Made by a program: the position numbers and the translations under genes. Below are positions 11,959 through 22,960 of a stretch of DNA of 64,000 nt, one piece after another. Below the pieces are notes generated by a model, which saw only the letters and a list, made by a program, of their open reading frames with translations, did not search any database and was not told the origin of the DNA. Position 1 is the first letter of the stretch. Each line of letters starts with the position of its first letter. The stretch is taken from NCBI RefSeq assembly GCF_040869045.1, contig NW_027136906.1, forward strand, positions 434,001-498,000, read 5' to 3'. The DNA comes from Eurosta solidaginis (taxonomy: Eukaryota; Arthropoda; Insecta; Diptera; Tephritidae).

Positions 11959-12251
11959 TCATCTACCATTAGTGTGAAAGTTATATGTCCACCGCCACCA
12001 GTAGTTGTTGTTGCTATAGTCATGACACGCCAACAAGCGAGAACCTCGCTCGGGTGGATTAATATTAAATTGGCAATATTGACATAGAAATGCTATTAGA
12101 AGTGGCAGCATAGCTGCAATGGCGGGAAACGTAAGCAGGATTAATGTGGGTGTGATATGTAGCAATATCGAATTTCGTGTAGCTAGTGGAATTGATGACG
12201 CCGCCGTTGATGTGGCTGCTGATGAAGTGCTTGCATCTTTAAGTTGATTAT
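11959..12251 (-). CDS. Beaten path (beat) family protein, last coding exon
   Basis: The exon follows the acceptor TTATTATTACAG and completes a split Asp codon (G from the previous exon plus AT). It encodes about 96 residues to a stop. First comes a Ser/Thr/Ala-rich stalk (KDASTSSAATSTAASS), then a strongly hydrophobic segment of about 28 residues (LHITPTLILLTFPAIAAMLP onward), then a tail of about 40 residues with CQYC, an Arg-containing stretch and an aromatic YWWRWTY. In Drosophila, Beat proteins are Ig-superfamily ligands for Sidestep receptors in axon guidance; several are membrane-anchored. A tail this long after the hydrophobic segment favours a transmembrane protein over a GPI anchor, but that is inference. 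The open frame extends upstream to a Met at 12300, but that part is intron. Confidence 0.8.
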
Positions 12252-12544
12252 CTGTAATAATAAACCAACAATTAAAATTGTATTTAAAATGAAACTGCAA
12301 TGAGATGAGAGTTCCTATGCATGTGTGTTTAAATGGAAATTGAAAAGAAAATTTTAAGACTACTTCATGTGAGGTATTGTAATTGGGAGACCCAAATTTT
12401 TGCTTTAATTTTTTATTAGAGAAAGCATTTAAAGATTAACCAGAAGTAGTTCGGTTTATCACAGATAACAACCTATATCCAATAACAAAAAAATAATTAA
12501 AAAAAATTTAATTTAAAAGGTTTTATTGAAAACAATATTTACAT

Positions 12545-12860
12545 TAAGTAATAATAATACTAAAAGATAATTAGGTACGTCCGAGGTATAAGTTATCACA
12601 CTCCTCACCAATCTATGGCGTTGATCACACAAATAAATAAAAGCGTTGGGTGCGAGAAATTTCTAAAAACGTGGTTAAGTTTCAGTTGGTCTTACTTATA
12701 CATATAAGAAAATATGATTTTTAAAGATATGAGCGGTTGACTATCAATAGAAATTTGATGCAACCCAAGCTTTTATTTATTTGTCTGATCAACGCCCTAG
12801 ATTGATGAGGAGTGTGATGACCAGTACCTAGGACCTTTCTTTTATATAATTATTATTGTA
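12545..12860. mobile_element. Foldback-type MITE in the last beat intron
   Basis: The left arm (about 12545-12664) and right arm (about 12745-12860) are inverted copies. Shared words are ATCACACTCCTCA, CAATCTA-GGCGTTGATCA and CAAATAAATAAAAGC, with matching AT-rich outer parts containing AATAATAAT. The loop is about 80 bp. The right end lies only a few bases from the 3' terminus of the Helitron at 12864. It encodes no protein. Confidence 0.7.
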
Positions 12861-12969
12861 TCACTAGCGGCCAGGTACGTGCTTCGCTACGTATAAAGTG
12901 AAATATTAAATAAAACTCATTTATTACAAAAAAAAAGATATTTTATTATTTGCTAGCTATTTTAAAACT

Positions 12970-15238
12970 TAATCCAAACATTTGGATAAACAATATTTTT
13001 GTTTTTCCATTTTGAGCATGAATAAACAAACGGCTGGGGGTACCGACTCTGGAAGGCAACATAAAGTTAAATAAATAAATGTAAGGCGCGATAACCTCCG
13101 AAGAGATCTAAGGCCGAGCTTCTCTTCCAATTTGCGTCGTGCTCCTCTTGATTTTCCCTACAAATTGGCCGGACGGGACCTACATGTTTTATGCCGACTC
13201 CGAACGGCATCTGCAAGGCAGATGAGTTTTCACTGAGAGCTTTTCATGGCAGAAATACACCCGGAGCGCTTGCCAAACACTGCCGAGGGGCGACCCCGCT
13301 TAGAAAAATTTTCTTCTAATTGAAAAACCTTATTTCTAAAATTTTGATGTTGCTTTGCCCGGGAGTTGAACCCAGGGCATACGGTGTGATAGGCGGAGCA
13401 CGCTACCATCACACCACGGTGGCCGCCAACATAAAGTTGGCCATATTAAAAACATGATTCCTCCAAATTCACACCACAAGCGTTAAGTGTTTGCTCTTGG
13501 GCTTTGTTGATGGACATCGCAAATGATATATCAGGATATTGTAATCATTTGAATTCAAATGGCATATCAGTTGGAATCAAAGGGATACGCGGTATTAAAC
13601 AAACTTCTCCTTTTGATTTACCAGTTAAGATCGTAGCTTCAATCAAATTTGGCAATAAATTTTTCACTGCCAATCTAGTGCCATTACACAGTTTTGGGTG
13701 GATTAATATTTTGCAATAATATAATCAAAGAACCCACTTTCAGATTCAAACAATGCGGTGGCATACCAACCGGTTCTAATGAATTTAAAAATTCAATTGG
13801 ATAATTCATTGCTTCATCTTGATTCATAGCACTGTCAATTGGTTTATATGTCGTGACTATACCTGGGAGTTTTGCTTGAATTTGAAAATCAATGGCATTG
13901 ATATGAATGCTCTTCGGTGCTAAAATGACGCATTCTCTCAAACAGTCATGATTTCTGTAATTCTGAAAAATATTTGGAATAACACATTCAATCAATTCAT
14001 CTATGGATTTCGTAATTCTACAAAGATTGTTTGGTACTGTGATCAATCCATTGGTTCTGTCGATTTGTATTTTGCCATCACCAATTTCTTACAATTGTTT
14101 TGAAAACTCATGGGCAGCTGGATCATTTTGTAGGTGAATGCGCATATTAATGCTCAGTGTCAATTTTTGTACATATCTCCAAAGAACTGATGACTTCAAA
14201 CAGGCATTTGTTTCATCAGCAGGAGTTGATCGAGGAATTACAGGCAATGTTTGTCGAAAATCCCCTGACAGTAATATCAAAGCACCACCAAAAAGCTGTT
14301 GATTGCCATGTAAATCTTGCACTGTTCGATTAAATGCTTCTAGTAATTTTTTCGCCATTGTACACTCATCCCATAAAATAATTGAAGTTAATCGCAGAAC
14401 TTTTGCCATAGCAGAATTTCTTGAAATATTGCAAGTTGGAGTTTCAATCACCTGTACATTCAATGGCAATTTTAATGCAGAGTTTGCTGTCCGACCACCT
14501 TCTAATAATATAGCAGCAATTTCCGAAGATGCAAGTGCCAATGCAATTTTCTGTTCCGGTCGAACAGTCGCTAAAATCAGTGATATAACGAACGTTTTGC
14601 CTGTACTACCAGGTGCATCCAAGAAATATAATCCACCTGCATTATTGGAAATGGCTTGCATTATTGTGTCATATACAAGTTTTTGCTAAATATTCATTAT
14701 GGTTATATTCGATTGTACAAATAAACGAAAATCATTAGAATTGAATTCCGGCTCACGTTGCAATTAACGATCAAAGAGATCATGCATCTCACGATTTTGT
14801 GCGCTCATACCCAATTATACTAATATTTTCTTTGCAATCCTTAGACACATATCTTCAATTATTATTAAAGCCTCGTTGTACATTTCCAAAGTAATCAACA
14901 AATCATGATTTCTTGCATGATGACGCATACGAATTAAATTATCTTCTGCAATATAATGTTTATATTTGTTCCATTGGATTTATTGGCATACATGTTGATA
15001 ATATAATGGCAAATAGCATTCGTATTTGTTGATGATGAGCCGAAATAGATGCATCATGGAGTGTTGAATCCCAATGTTCATCATCCTCCAACAATTTCAA
15101 AAGCTGGCATGCTTCACGGTATGTTTGACACGAATGACCGTTGACTGTACTCAATTCTTGAAATGATTTTGGGACATTCACGTTAACTAATAACAATCTC
15201 AAATAAAAACACTCAACATTGTTTGGATGATAGGTATT
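12970..15238 (-). pseudogene. Helitron PIF1-like helicase (broken)
   Basis: From 5' to 3' on the minus strand: NNVECFYLRLLLVNV and CQTYREACQLLKLLEDDEHW (15238-14960), a region with stops, then 14661-14089 with Walker A APGSTGKTF, Walker B LWDECTM and motif LLSGDFRQTLPVI, followed by SINMRIH. Then comes 14046-13684 with LNSLEPVGMPPHCLNLK and LIILLQNINPP. After a frameshift there is NGTRLAVKNL and INKAQEQTLNACGV. The C-terminus (GQLYVA and SRVGTPSRLF) is split by the SINE. Helitron RepHel proteins are about 1400-1800 residues; only the helicase half is here. Several stops and frameshifts rule out activity. The Walker A reads GSTGKT, with Ser where the family usually has Gly. Confidence 0.85.
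13069..13426 (-). mobile_element. tRNA-derived SINE with 12-bp target duplication
   Basis: Read on the minus strand it starts GGCGGCCACCGTGGTGTGATGG, with an A box near TGGTAGCGTGCTCCG and a B box GGTTCAACTCC. It then has an unrelated body and ends in a TTTATTTATTTA-type tail. The 12-bp sequence CAACATAAAGTT flanks it at 13057-13068 and 13427-13438. It interrupts the Helitron helicase frame at the YVA motif. A second copy lies at 54003-54282. It would have been transcribed by RNA polymerase III and mobilised by a LINE partner. Confidence 0.85.
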
Positions 15239-15239
15239 G

Positions 15240-16200
15240 TTTTCAATAAAACCGTTTAACTTAAAAATTTTTTTTTAGTTATTTTATTTCATAGTTCGCT
15301 TTCTATTCATGTATGTATTATGTGTTCCCAATGTGAGCGAAATCGGACCACAAATATGATTTTTGTGAATATCTGGATCCTTGCGCGACTTAGCGGCGAT
15401 TTTTTTTTCATATGTTGCTTTTTATTCTTTGTATTATGTGCTCCAACCATGAGCCAAATCGGACTACAAATACAACAATTTCTGTGAATATATCGATGCT
15501 TGCGCCACCTAGCGTCAATTTTTTCATATGTCGCTTTCTATTCTTATGTGTATTATGTGTTCCAAACACGAGCCAAATCGGACCACAAATACGATTTTTG
15601 TGAATATCTCGATCCTTGCTACACCTAGCGGCAATTTTTCCCATAGGTCGATTTCTGTTCATGTATTTATTATGTGTTCCAAATATGAGCCAAATCGGAC
15701 CACAAATACGATTTTTGTGAATATCTCGATCCATGCGCCACTTAGCGGCGATTTTTTTTCACAGGTCGCTTTCTATTCTTGTGTGTATTATGTGTTCAAA
15801 ATATGAGGGAAATCGGACCACGAATACGATTTTGTGAATATCTCGATCCTTGCGCCACCTACCGGCGATTTTTTTCATAGGTTGCTTTCTATTCTTGTAT
15901 GTATTATGTGTTTCAAATATGAGCGAAATCGGACCACAAATACGATTTTTGTGAATATCTAGATCCTTGCGCCACCTAGCGGCGATTTTTGCGTAGGTAG
16001 ATTTCTGTTCATGTATGTATTATGTGTTCACAATATGAGCGAAATCTCGAAGCGAATATCTCAATCCTTGCGCCACCTAGCGGCATTTTTTTTCTTATTA
16101 TTGCATTGTCATCTGGTTCTGAACTATATTCCAAGTTTCTAGCATATCCCGAGGCAGTTCTTAGCGCGATATTTTGACAAGCCTGCAGTTTTATCTATAG
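15240..16200 (+). repeat. About 118-bp tandem array element, seven copies
   Basis: Starts with CAATAAAACCGTTTAACTT and then carries about seven imperfect monomers of 117-118 bp. Each holds TGTATTATGTGTTCC, GAGCGAAATCGGACCACAA, GAATATCTCGATCC and TGCGCCACCTAGCGGCG. It closes with TTCTTATTATTGCATTGTCATC. The same start and close surround a single monomer at 42893-43100, so this is one element family with variable monomer number. Short open frames across it are repeat by-products. Confidence 0.85.
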
Positions 16201-17174
16201 TGTTTCTATGGGAAAGATTCTAATAGCTTCTGTTACATTCTGGTTCTCTGTAACTATGAAGTCCTCTTCCCATTATTTTTGACATTATAACAGAGCTTAT
16301 GCGTGCTTGTAAACTTATACTGTCCGAAATTTTTGGGTGCATGCTCAGATGTGTTTGTCTTCTTAAGCTTTTGAATGCTCTCACTAAATTTAGGAAGCCA
16401 ATTCGGGAGGATTGCTTGTATATGATCTTTCAACAGAACCAGAGAACTCATGGAAAGCCTTTCAATTAAGTATATTATTCCTAAGCAGGTTTTGGCTCTG
16501 GTATTTTTGTTTTGAAATCTCTCAAAAACCTTCGGTATACTTATGGCTTTCTTAAAACGCTTTGAATAGGAAAACTACTTTAGTTTTTCTCCATGTGCGT
16601 GATACGAGCGCTCTATACCCTTGCATCACCAGGCGCCACCAAGACGAGGTAATTTGTTTGGTGAAACCGATCCTTCTTTTTAAAGATAATGGTCGAGTAA
16701 GCTTTGATATACGACATTGTTGAAACGAGCTTGGCAGTAAGAATTAATGCGCTTATCTTTAATGATGAGATCGGTTGGGAATTTTGTATTCCCTTCAGAT
16801 TTAAATCCTTTTCTGAGTTCTTATTGGGCCAGGAAAAAAACAAGTTCGACCCATAACATTGCAAACGGTAATAAATTTTTCTGAAATTGATTAAGATTGG
16901 GTAACACTAACCGTGCTGCAAAACTACTAGTGATTTAAGATATTAGCTTGTGAGAGTCCTGCTTCTATTCAGGTGAAAGTAACATTTTTAATGCTTTCGG
17001 TTTTTTTATTTAGTGCTTTTATATTGCATAAGCAAATTTTAGAAATCAGTTTTTATATGAGCTTATTTAACGCCTGTTCACAAAGCTTTCCAAGTTGAAA
17101 CTTGACCACAGTCGCTTAAGTATGGTAGACAGTCCAATGTATATAATACATAACAACGTAATAAATTTCTTTAC
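16201..17174. other. Intronic sequence, no feature recognised
   Basis: Part of the last beat intron. Only short open frames without domain patterns were seen. Confidence 0.45.
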
Positions 17175-17313
17175 CTTCTAACCCCTTATCCCGCAGCCGT
17201 GATTTTTCCACAACCGTTTCACGTGATTCAAGTACAGGTATTTTTTGATGTTTTTCATTCTCTACACTTTCTTCATTGCTTTGCCAATAAACCGATGATA
17301 TTTTGGCGACACA
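17175..17313 (-). CDS. Beaten path (beat) family protein, penultimate exon
   Basis: A 139-nt exon with acceptor CCTTTTCCAG and donor AAG/GTAAAG. It encodes 46 residues plus one base: CVAKISSVYWQSNEESVE, then a charged stretch with PVLESRE and ending RDKGLE. The first Cys is the second cysteine of the Ig fold that begins in the exon at 39879-40141 (DMKLK joined to CVAKI), so the disulphide pair is split by a 22.6-kb intron. The KLK-CVA-I---YW-SNEES pattern is characteristic of Beat proteins. The exon is too short to stand out as an open frame and was found by looking for the missing Ig strand. Starts in phase 0, ends in phase 1, matching both neighbours. Confidence 0.85.
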
Positions 17314-17794
17314 CTGGAAAAGGAATAGAAAATATCGAAAGGATAAGTAATCAATCGTTGTAATAAAAGAGGATATTGGAAAAGTACTACAATTGAATTA
17401 AGTCTGCTCAAACCAAGAGGATAAATATAATAAGAGCCACCAATCTGCTACGAGTGGCGAGTAACTCGCTGGAAATCAAAAAATTGATGCCGAAAGCTTT
17501 CTAAGAGGGCCACTTTTGTATTGTCTCGCATTTATCCATGCGGTGTAAACACCTTGTACAACTGTGATTTTTAGAAAGAGAATTAAATAGTTAATTAAAT
17601 ACAGTCGGAAAAATAAACACAAATATCCCACGGCCATGTATAGAAGACATTTTATGCAAATCTCGCCCAAAAAAAAAACACCGACTACTTCTTAGAAAAT
17701 ATCGAGCAAATGGCTGCGAGTAACGAGTGACGTCTCTTATCATAATTTATCCACTTTGGCTCAATCACGCACAAATATAAGCACACAACATTCA

Positions 17795-20700
17795 TTTTTA
17801 TACTCAGTTGAGCAGAGCTCACAGAGTAGATACATTAACTTAGATTGGATAACGGTTGGTTGTAAAGGTATAAAGACATCGAGATAGATATAGACTTCCA
17901 TATATCAAAATCATCAGTATCGAAAAAAAATTTTATTGAGCCATGTCCGTCCGTCCGTCAGTCCGTCCGCCTGTTAACACGATAACTTGAGTAAATTTTG
18001 AGGTATTTTGATTAAATTTGGTATGTAGGTTCCTGGGCACTCATCTCAGATCGCTATTTAAAATTAACGACATCGGACTATACCCACGCCCACTTTTCGA
18101 TATCGAAAGTTCCGAAAAACTGAAAAAGTGCGATAATTTATTACCAAAGACGGATAAAGCGACGAACATTGCAGGTGAGTTGAATTTATAACGCAGAATA
18201 GAAAATTAGTAAAACTGTGGACAATGGGTGTGGCACCGCCTACTTTTAAAAGAAGTTAATTTAAAAGTTTTGCAAGCTGTAATTTGGCAGTCATTGAAGA
18301 TATCATGACGAAATTTGGCAGGAACGTTACTCCTATTACATACGTATGCTTAATAAAAATAGAAAAATCGGAGAGCGACCACGCCTACTTAAAAAAAAAT
18401 GTTTTAAAGTAAAATTTTAACAAAAAATTTAATATCTTTACAGTATATAAGTATATTATGTCAACATTCAACTCCAGTAATGATATGGTGCAACCAAATA
18501 CAAGAATAAAGGAAAATTTCAAAAAGAGCGTGGCTCCGCCCTTTTTCATTTAATTTGTCTAGGGTACTTTTAATGCCATAATTCGAACAAAAATTTACCA
18601 ATCCTTGTGAAGGGGCTTAGATTCTAGGACGAAAACTTTTTTATGTGAAAAAGGGCGAAATCGGTTGAAGACACGCCGTTAAAACGATAACTTGAGCAAC
18701 AACCGATATATCTTTACTAAACTCAGTTCACGTACTTATGCGAACTCACTTTGTATTGGTATAAAAAATGGCCGAAATCCGGCTATGACCACGCCCACTT
18801 TTCCGATATCGAAAATTACGAAAAATGAAAAAAATGCCATAATTCTATACCAAATACGAAAAAAGGGATGAAACATGGTAAGGTAATTGGATTGTTTTAT
18901 TGATTGACGCAAAATATAACTTTAGAAAAAAACTTGGTAAAATGGGTGTGACACCTACCATATTAAGTAGAAGAAAATGAAAAAGTTCTGCAGGGCGAAA
19001 TCAAAAGCACTTGAAATCTTGGCAGGAACACTGTTGGTGGTATTACATATATAAATAAAGTAGCGGTACCTGACAGATGATGTTCTGGGTCAACCAGGTC
19101 CACATTTTGATCGATATCTCGAAAACGCCTTCACATATACAACTACCACCACTCCCTTTTAAAACCCTCATTAATACCTTTAATTTGATACCCATATCGT
19201 ACAAACGCATTCTAGAGTCATCCCTGGTCCACCTTTATAACGATATCTCGAAAAGGCGTCCATCTATAAAACTAAGGCCCACTCCCTTTTTAATTACTCA
19301 TTAACGCCTTTCGTTTGATACCCATATTGTACAAACAAATTCTAGAGTCACCCTGGTCCACCTTTATGGCGATGTCTCGAAAAGGCGTCCACCTATAGAT
19401 CTAAGGCCCACGCCCTTTTAAAATACTCATTAACACCTTTCATTTGATACCCATATCGTACAAACAAATTCTAAAGTCACCCCTGGTCCACGTTAATGGC
19501 GATATCCCGAAAAGGCGTCCACCCATAGAACTAAGGCCCACTCCCATTTAAAACACTTATTAACACCTTTCATTTGATACCCATATTGTACAAACGAATT
19601 CTAGATTCATCCTGGTCCACTTTTATAACGATATTCCGAAAAGGCGTCCACCTATAGAACTAAGGCCCACTCCCTTTTAAAATACTCATTAACACCTTTC
19701 ATCTGATACCCATATCGTACAAACAAATTCTACAGTCACCCCTGGTCCACCTTTATGGCGATATCTCGAGAAGGCGTCCACCTATAGAACCAAGTCCCAC
19801 TCCCTTTTTAATTACTCATTAACATCTTTCGTTTGATACCCATATTGTACAAACGCATTCTGGAGTCACCCCTGGTCCACCTTTATGGCGATATCTCGAA
19901 AAGGCGTCCGCCCATAGAACTAAGCCCACGCCCTTTTAAAATACTCATTAGCACCTTTCATTTGATATCCATATCGTACAAGCAAATTCTAAAGTCACCC
20001 CTGGTCCACCTTTATGGCGATATCTCGAGAAGGCGTCCACCTATAGAACCAAGTCCCACTCCCTTTTTAATTACTCATTAACATCTTTCGTTTGATACCC
20101 ATATTGTACAAACGCATTCTAGAGTCACCCCTGGTCCACCTTTATGGCGATATCTCGAAAAGGCTTCCGCCTATAGAACTAAGCCCGCGCCCTTTTAAAA
20201 TACTCATTAGCACCTTTCATTTGATATCCATATCGTACAAGCAAATTCTAAAGTCACCCCTGGTCCACGTTTATGGCGATATCCCGAAAAGGCGTCCACC
20301 CATAGAACTAAGGCCCACTCAAATTTAAAACACTTATTAACACCTTTCGTTTGATACCCATATTGTACAAACGAGTTCTAGAGTCAACCCTGGTCCACTT
20401 TTATAACGATATTCCGAAAAGGCGTCCACCTATAGAACTAAGGCCCACTCCCCTTTTAATTACTCATTAACACCTTTCGTTTGATACCCATATCGTACAT
20501 ACAAATTCTACAGTCACCCCTGGTCCACCTTTATGGCGATATCTCGAGAAGGCGTCCACCTATAGAACCAAGTCCCACTCCCTTTTTAATTACTCATTAG
20601 CACCTTTCGTTTGATACCCATATCATACAAACAAATTCTACAGTCACCCCTGGTCCACCTTTATGGCGATATCTCGAGAAGGCGTCCACCTATAGAACCA

Positions 20701-22960
20701 AGTCCCACTCCCTTTTTAATTACTCATTAACATCTTTCGTTTGATACCCATATTGTACAAACGCATTCTAGAGTCACCCCTGGTCCACCTTTATGGCGAT
20801 ATCTCGAAAAGGCTTCCGCCTATAGAACTAAGCCCGCGCCCTTTTAAAATACTCATTAGCACCTTTCATTTGATATCCATATCGTACAAGCAAATTCTAA
20901 AGTCACCCCTGGTCCACGTTTATGGCGATATCCCGAAAAGGCGTCCACCCATAGAACTAAGGCCCACTCAAATTTAAAACACTTATTAACACCTTTCGTT
21001 TGATACCCATATTGTACAAACGAGTTCTAGAGTCAACCCTGGTCCACTTTTATAACGATATTCCGAAAAGGCGTCCACCTATAGAACTAAGGCCCACTCC
21101 CCTTTTAATTACTCATTAACACCTTTCGTTTGATACCCATATCGTACATACAAATTCTACAGTCACCCCTGGTCCACCTTTATGGCGATATCTCGAGAAG
21201 GCGTCCACCTATAGAACCAAGTCCCACTCCCTTTTTAATTACTCATTAGCACCTTTCGTTTGATACCCATATTGTACAAACAAATTCTACAGTCACCCCT
21301 GGTCCACCTTTATGGCGATATCTCGAGAAGGCGTCCACCTATAGAACCAAGTCCCACTCCCTTTTTAATTACTCATTAACATCTTTCGTTTGATACCCAT
21401 ATTGTACAAACGCATTCTAGAGTCACCCCTGGTCCACCTTTATGGCGATATCTCGAAAAGGCTTCCGCCTATAGAACTAAGCCCGCGCCCTTTTAAAATA
21501 CTCATTAGCACCTTTCATTTGATATCCATATCGTACAAGCAAATTCTAAAGTCACCCCTGGTCCACGTTTATGGCGATATCCCGAAAAGGCGTCCACCCA
21601 TAGAACTAAGGCCCACTCAAATTTAAAACACTTATTAACACCTTTCGTTTGATACCCATATTGTACAAACGAGTTCTAGAGTCAACCCTGGTCCACTTTT
21701 ATAACGATATTCCGAAAAGGCGTCCACCTATAGAACTAAGGCCCACTCCCCTTTTAATTACTCATTAACACCTTTCGTTTGATACCCATATCGTACATAC
21801 AAATTCTACAGTCACCCCTGGTCCACCTTTATGGCGATATCTCGAGAAGGCGTCCACCTATAGAACCAAGTCCCACTCCCTTTTTAATTACTCATTAGCA
21901 CCTTTCGTTTGATACCCATATTGTACAAACAAATTCTACAGTCACCCCTGGTCCACCTTTATGGCGATATCTCGAGAAGGCGTCCACCTATAGAACCAAG
22001 TCCCACTCCCTTTTTAATTACTCATTAGCACCTTTCGTTTGATACCCATATTGTACAAACGCATTCTAGAGTCACCCCTGGTCCACCTTTATGGCGATAT
22101 CTCGAAAAGGCGTCCGCCTATAGAACTAAGCCCGCGCCCTTTTAAAATACTCATTAGCACCTTTCATTTGATATCCATATCGTACAAGCAAATTCTAAAG
22201 TCACCCCTGGTCCACGTTTATTGCGATATCCCGAAAAGGCGTCCACCCATAGAACTAAGGCCCACTCAAATTTAAAACACTTATTAACACCTTTCGTTTG
22301 ATACCCATATTGTACAAACGAGTTCTAGAGTCAACCCTGGTCCACTTTTATAACGATATTCCGAAAAGGCGTCCACCTATAGAACTAAGGCCCACTCCCT
22401 TTTAAAATACTCATTAACACCTTTCATTTGATACCCATATCGTACAAACAAATTCTACAGTCACCCCTGGTCCACCTTTATGGCGATATCTCGAGAAGGC
22501 GTCCACCTATAGAACCAAGTCCCACTCCCTTTTTAATTACTCATTAGCACCTTTCGTTTGATACCCATATTGTACAAACAAATTCTAGAGTCACCCTGCT
22601 CCACCTTTATGGCGATGTCTCAAAAAGGCGTCCACCTATAGATCTAAGGCCCACGCCCTTTTAAAATACTCATTAACACCTTTCATTTGAACCCATATAG
22701 TACAAACAAATTCTAAAGTCACCCCTGGTCCACGTTTATGGCGATATCCCGAAAAGGCGTCCACCTATAGAACTATGGCCCACTCCCTCATAAAATACTC
22801 TTTAATAGCTTTCATTTGATACACATGTCATACAAACACATTCCAGGGTTTCCCTCGGTTCATTTTCCTACATGGTGATTTTCCTTTATTTTGTCTCCAT
22901 CGCTCTCAGCTGAATATGTAATGTTCGGTTAAACCCGAACTTAGCCTTCCTTATTTGTTT
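17795..22960 (+). mobile_element. Family A element, copy A3 (expanded)
   Basis: Has the same 5' block as A1 (TTTTTATACTCAGTTGAGCAG, a TCCG run at about 17948, CCACGCCCACTTTT blocks) and the same 3' block (CTCTCAGCTGAATATG, stem-loop GTTCGGTTAAACCCGAAC, CTTCC). The interior tandem array has grown to about 3.8 kb, so the element is about 5.2 kb against 2.8 kb for A1. It lies in the 22.6-kb beat intron. No protein is encoded. Confidence 0.75.
19090..22860 (+). repeat. 130-bp satellite-like array with a 649-bp higher-order repeat
   Basis: About 29 monomers of 130 bp. From about 20060 to 22390 a block of five distinguishable monomers repeats with a period of 649 bases (homologous points at 20092, 20741, 21390 and 22039). 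Successive blocks are nearly identical (for example ATATCATAC against ATATTGTAC at one site), while neighbouring monomers differ at many positions. This is the pattern left by recent unequal exchange or block amplification. The 78-codon open frames repeated in the array start at the same repeat position and have no domain signature. Confidence 0.9.

Larger units (their letters stand above)
12864..15238 (-). mobile_element. Decayed Helitron, 5'-truncated
   Basis: The 3' terminus on the minus strand is GGCCGCTAG followed by T (CTAG at 12867-12864). It is preceded by a hairpin, TACGT-AGCGAAGC-ACGTA, at about 12876-12893. This is the Helitron 3' structure. The body encodes a PIF1-type helicase remnant. 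Sequence similarity stops at about 15238, where a tandem-array element begins, so the Rep domain and 5' end are missing. A SINE is inserted at 13069-13426. Confidence 0.8.

Noticed and set aside
12252..12300. An N-terminal extension of the last beat exon to the Met at 12300
   Set aside because: A good acceptor lies at 12252 and the split Asp codon joins the previous exon in phase; the extension is intronic.
13380..13426. A tRNA gene suggested by A- and B-box-like sequences
   Set aside because: No complete cloverleaf, and the head continues into a SINE body with a target duplication; a SINE promoter rather than a tRNA gene.
15240..16200. CRISPR-like regularly spaced repeats
   Set aside because: Monomers are contiguous and diverged throughout, there are no unique spacers, and the context is eukaryotic; ordinary tandem repeats.
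20092..22275. Repeated 78-codon open frames with near-identical proteins, as if a tandem gene family
   Set aside because: They start at the same point of the 130-bp array and repeat with the 649-bp period. There are no domains and no promoters, and the same repeat is interrupted by stops in other copies.
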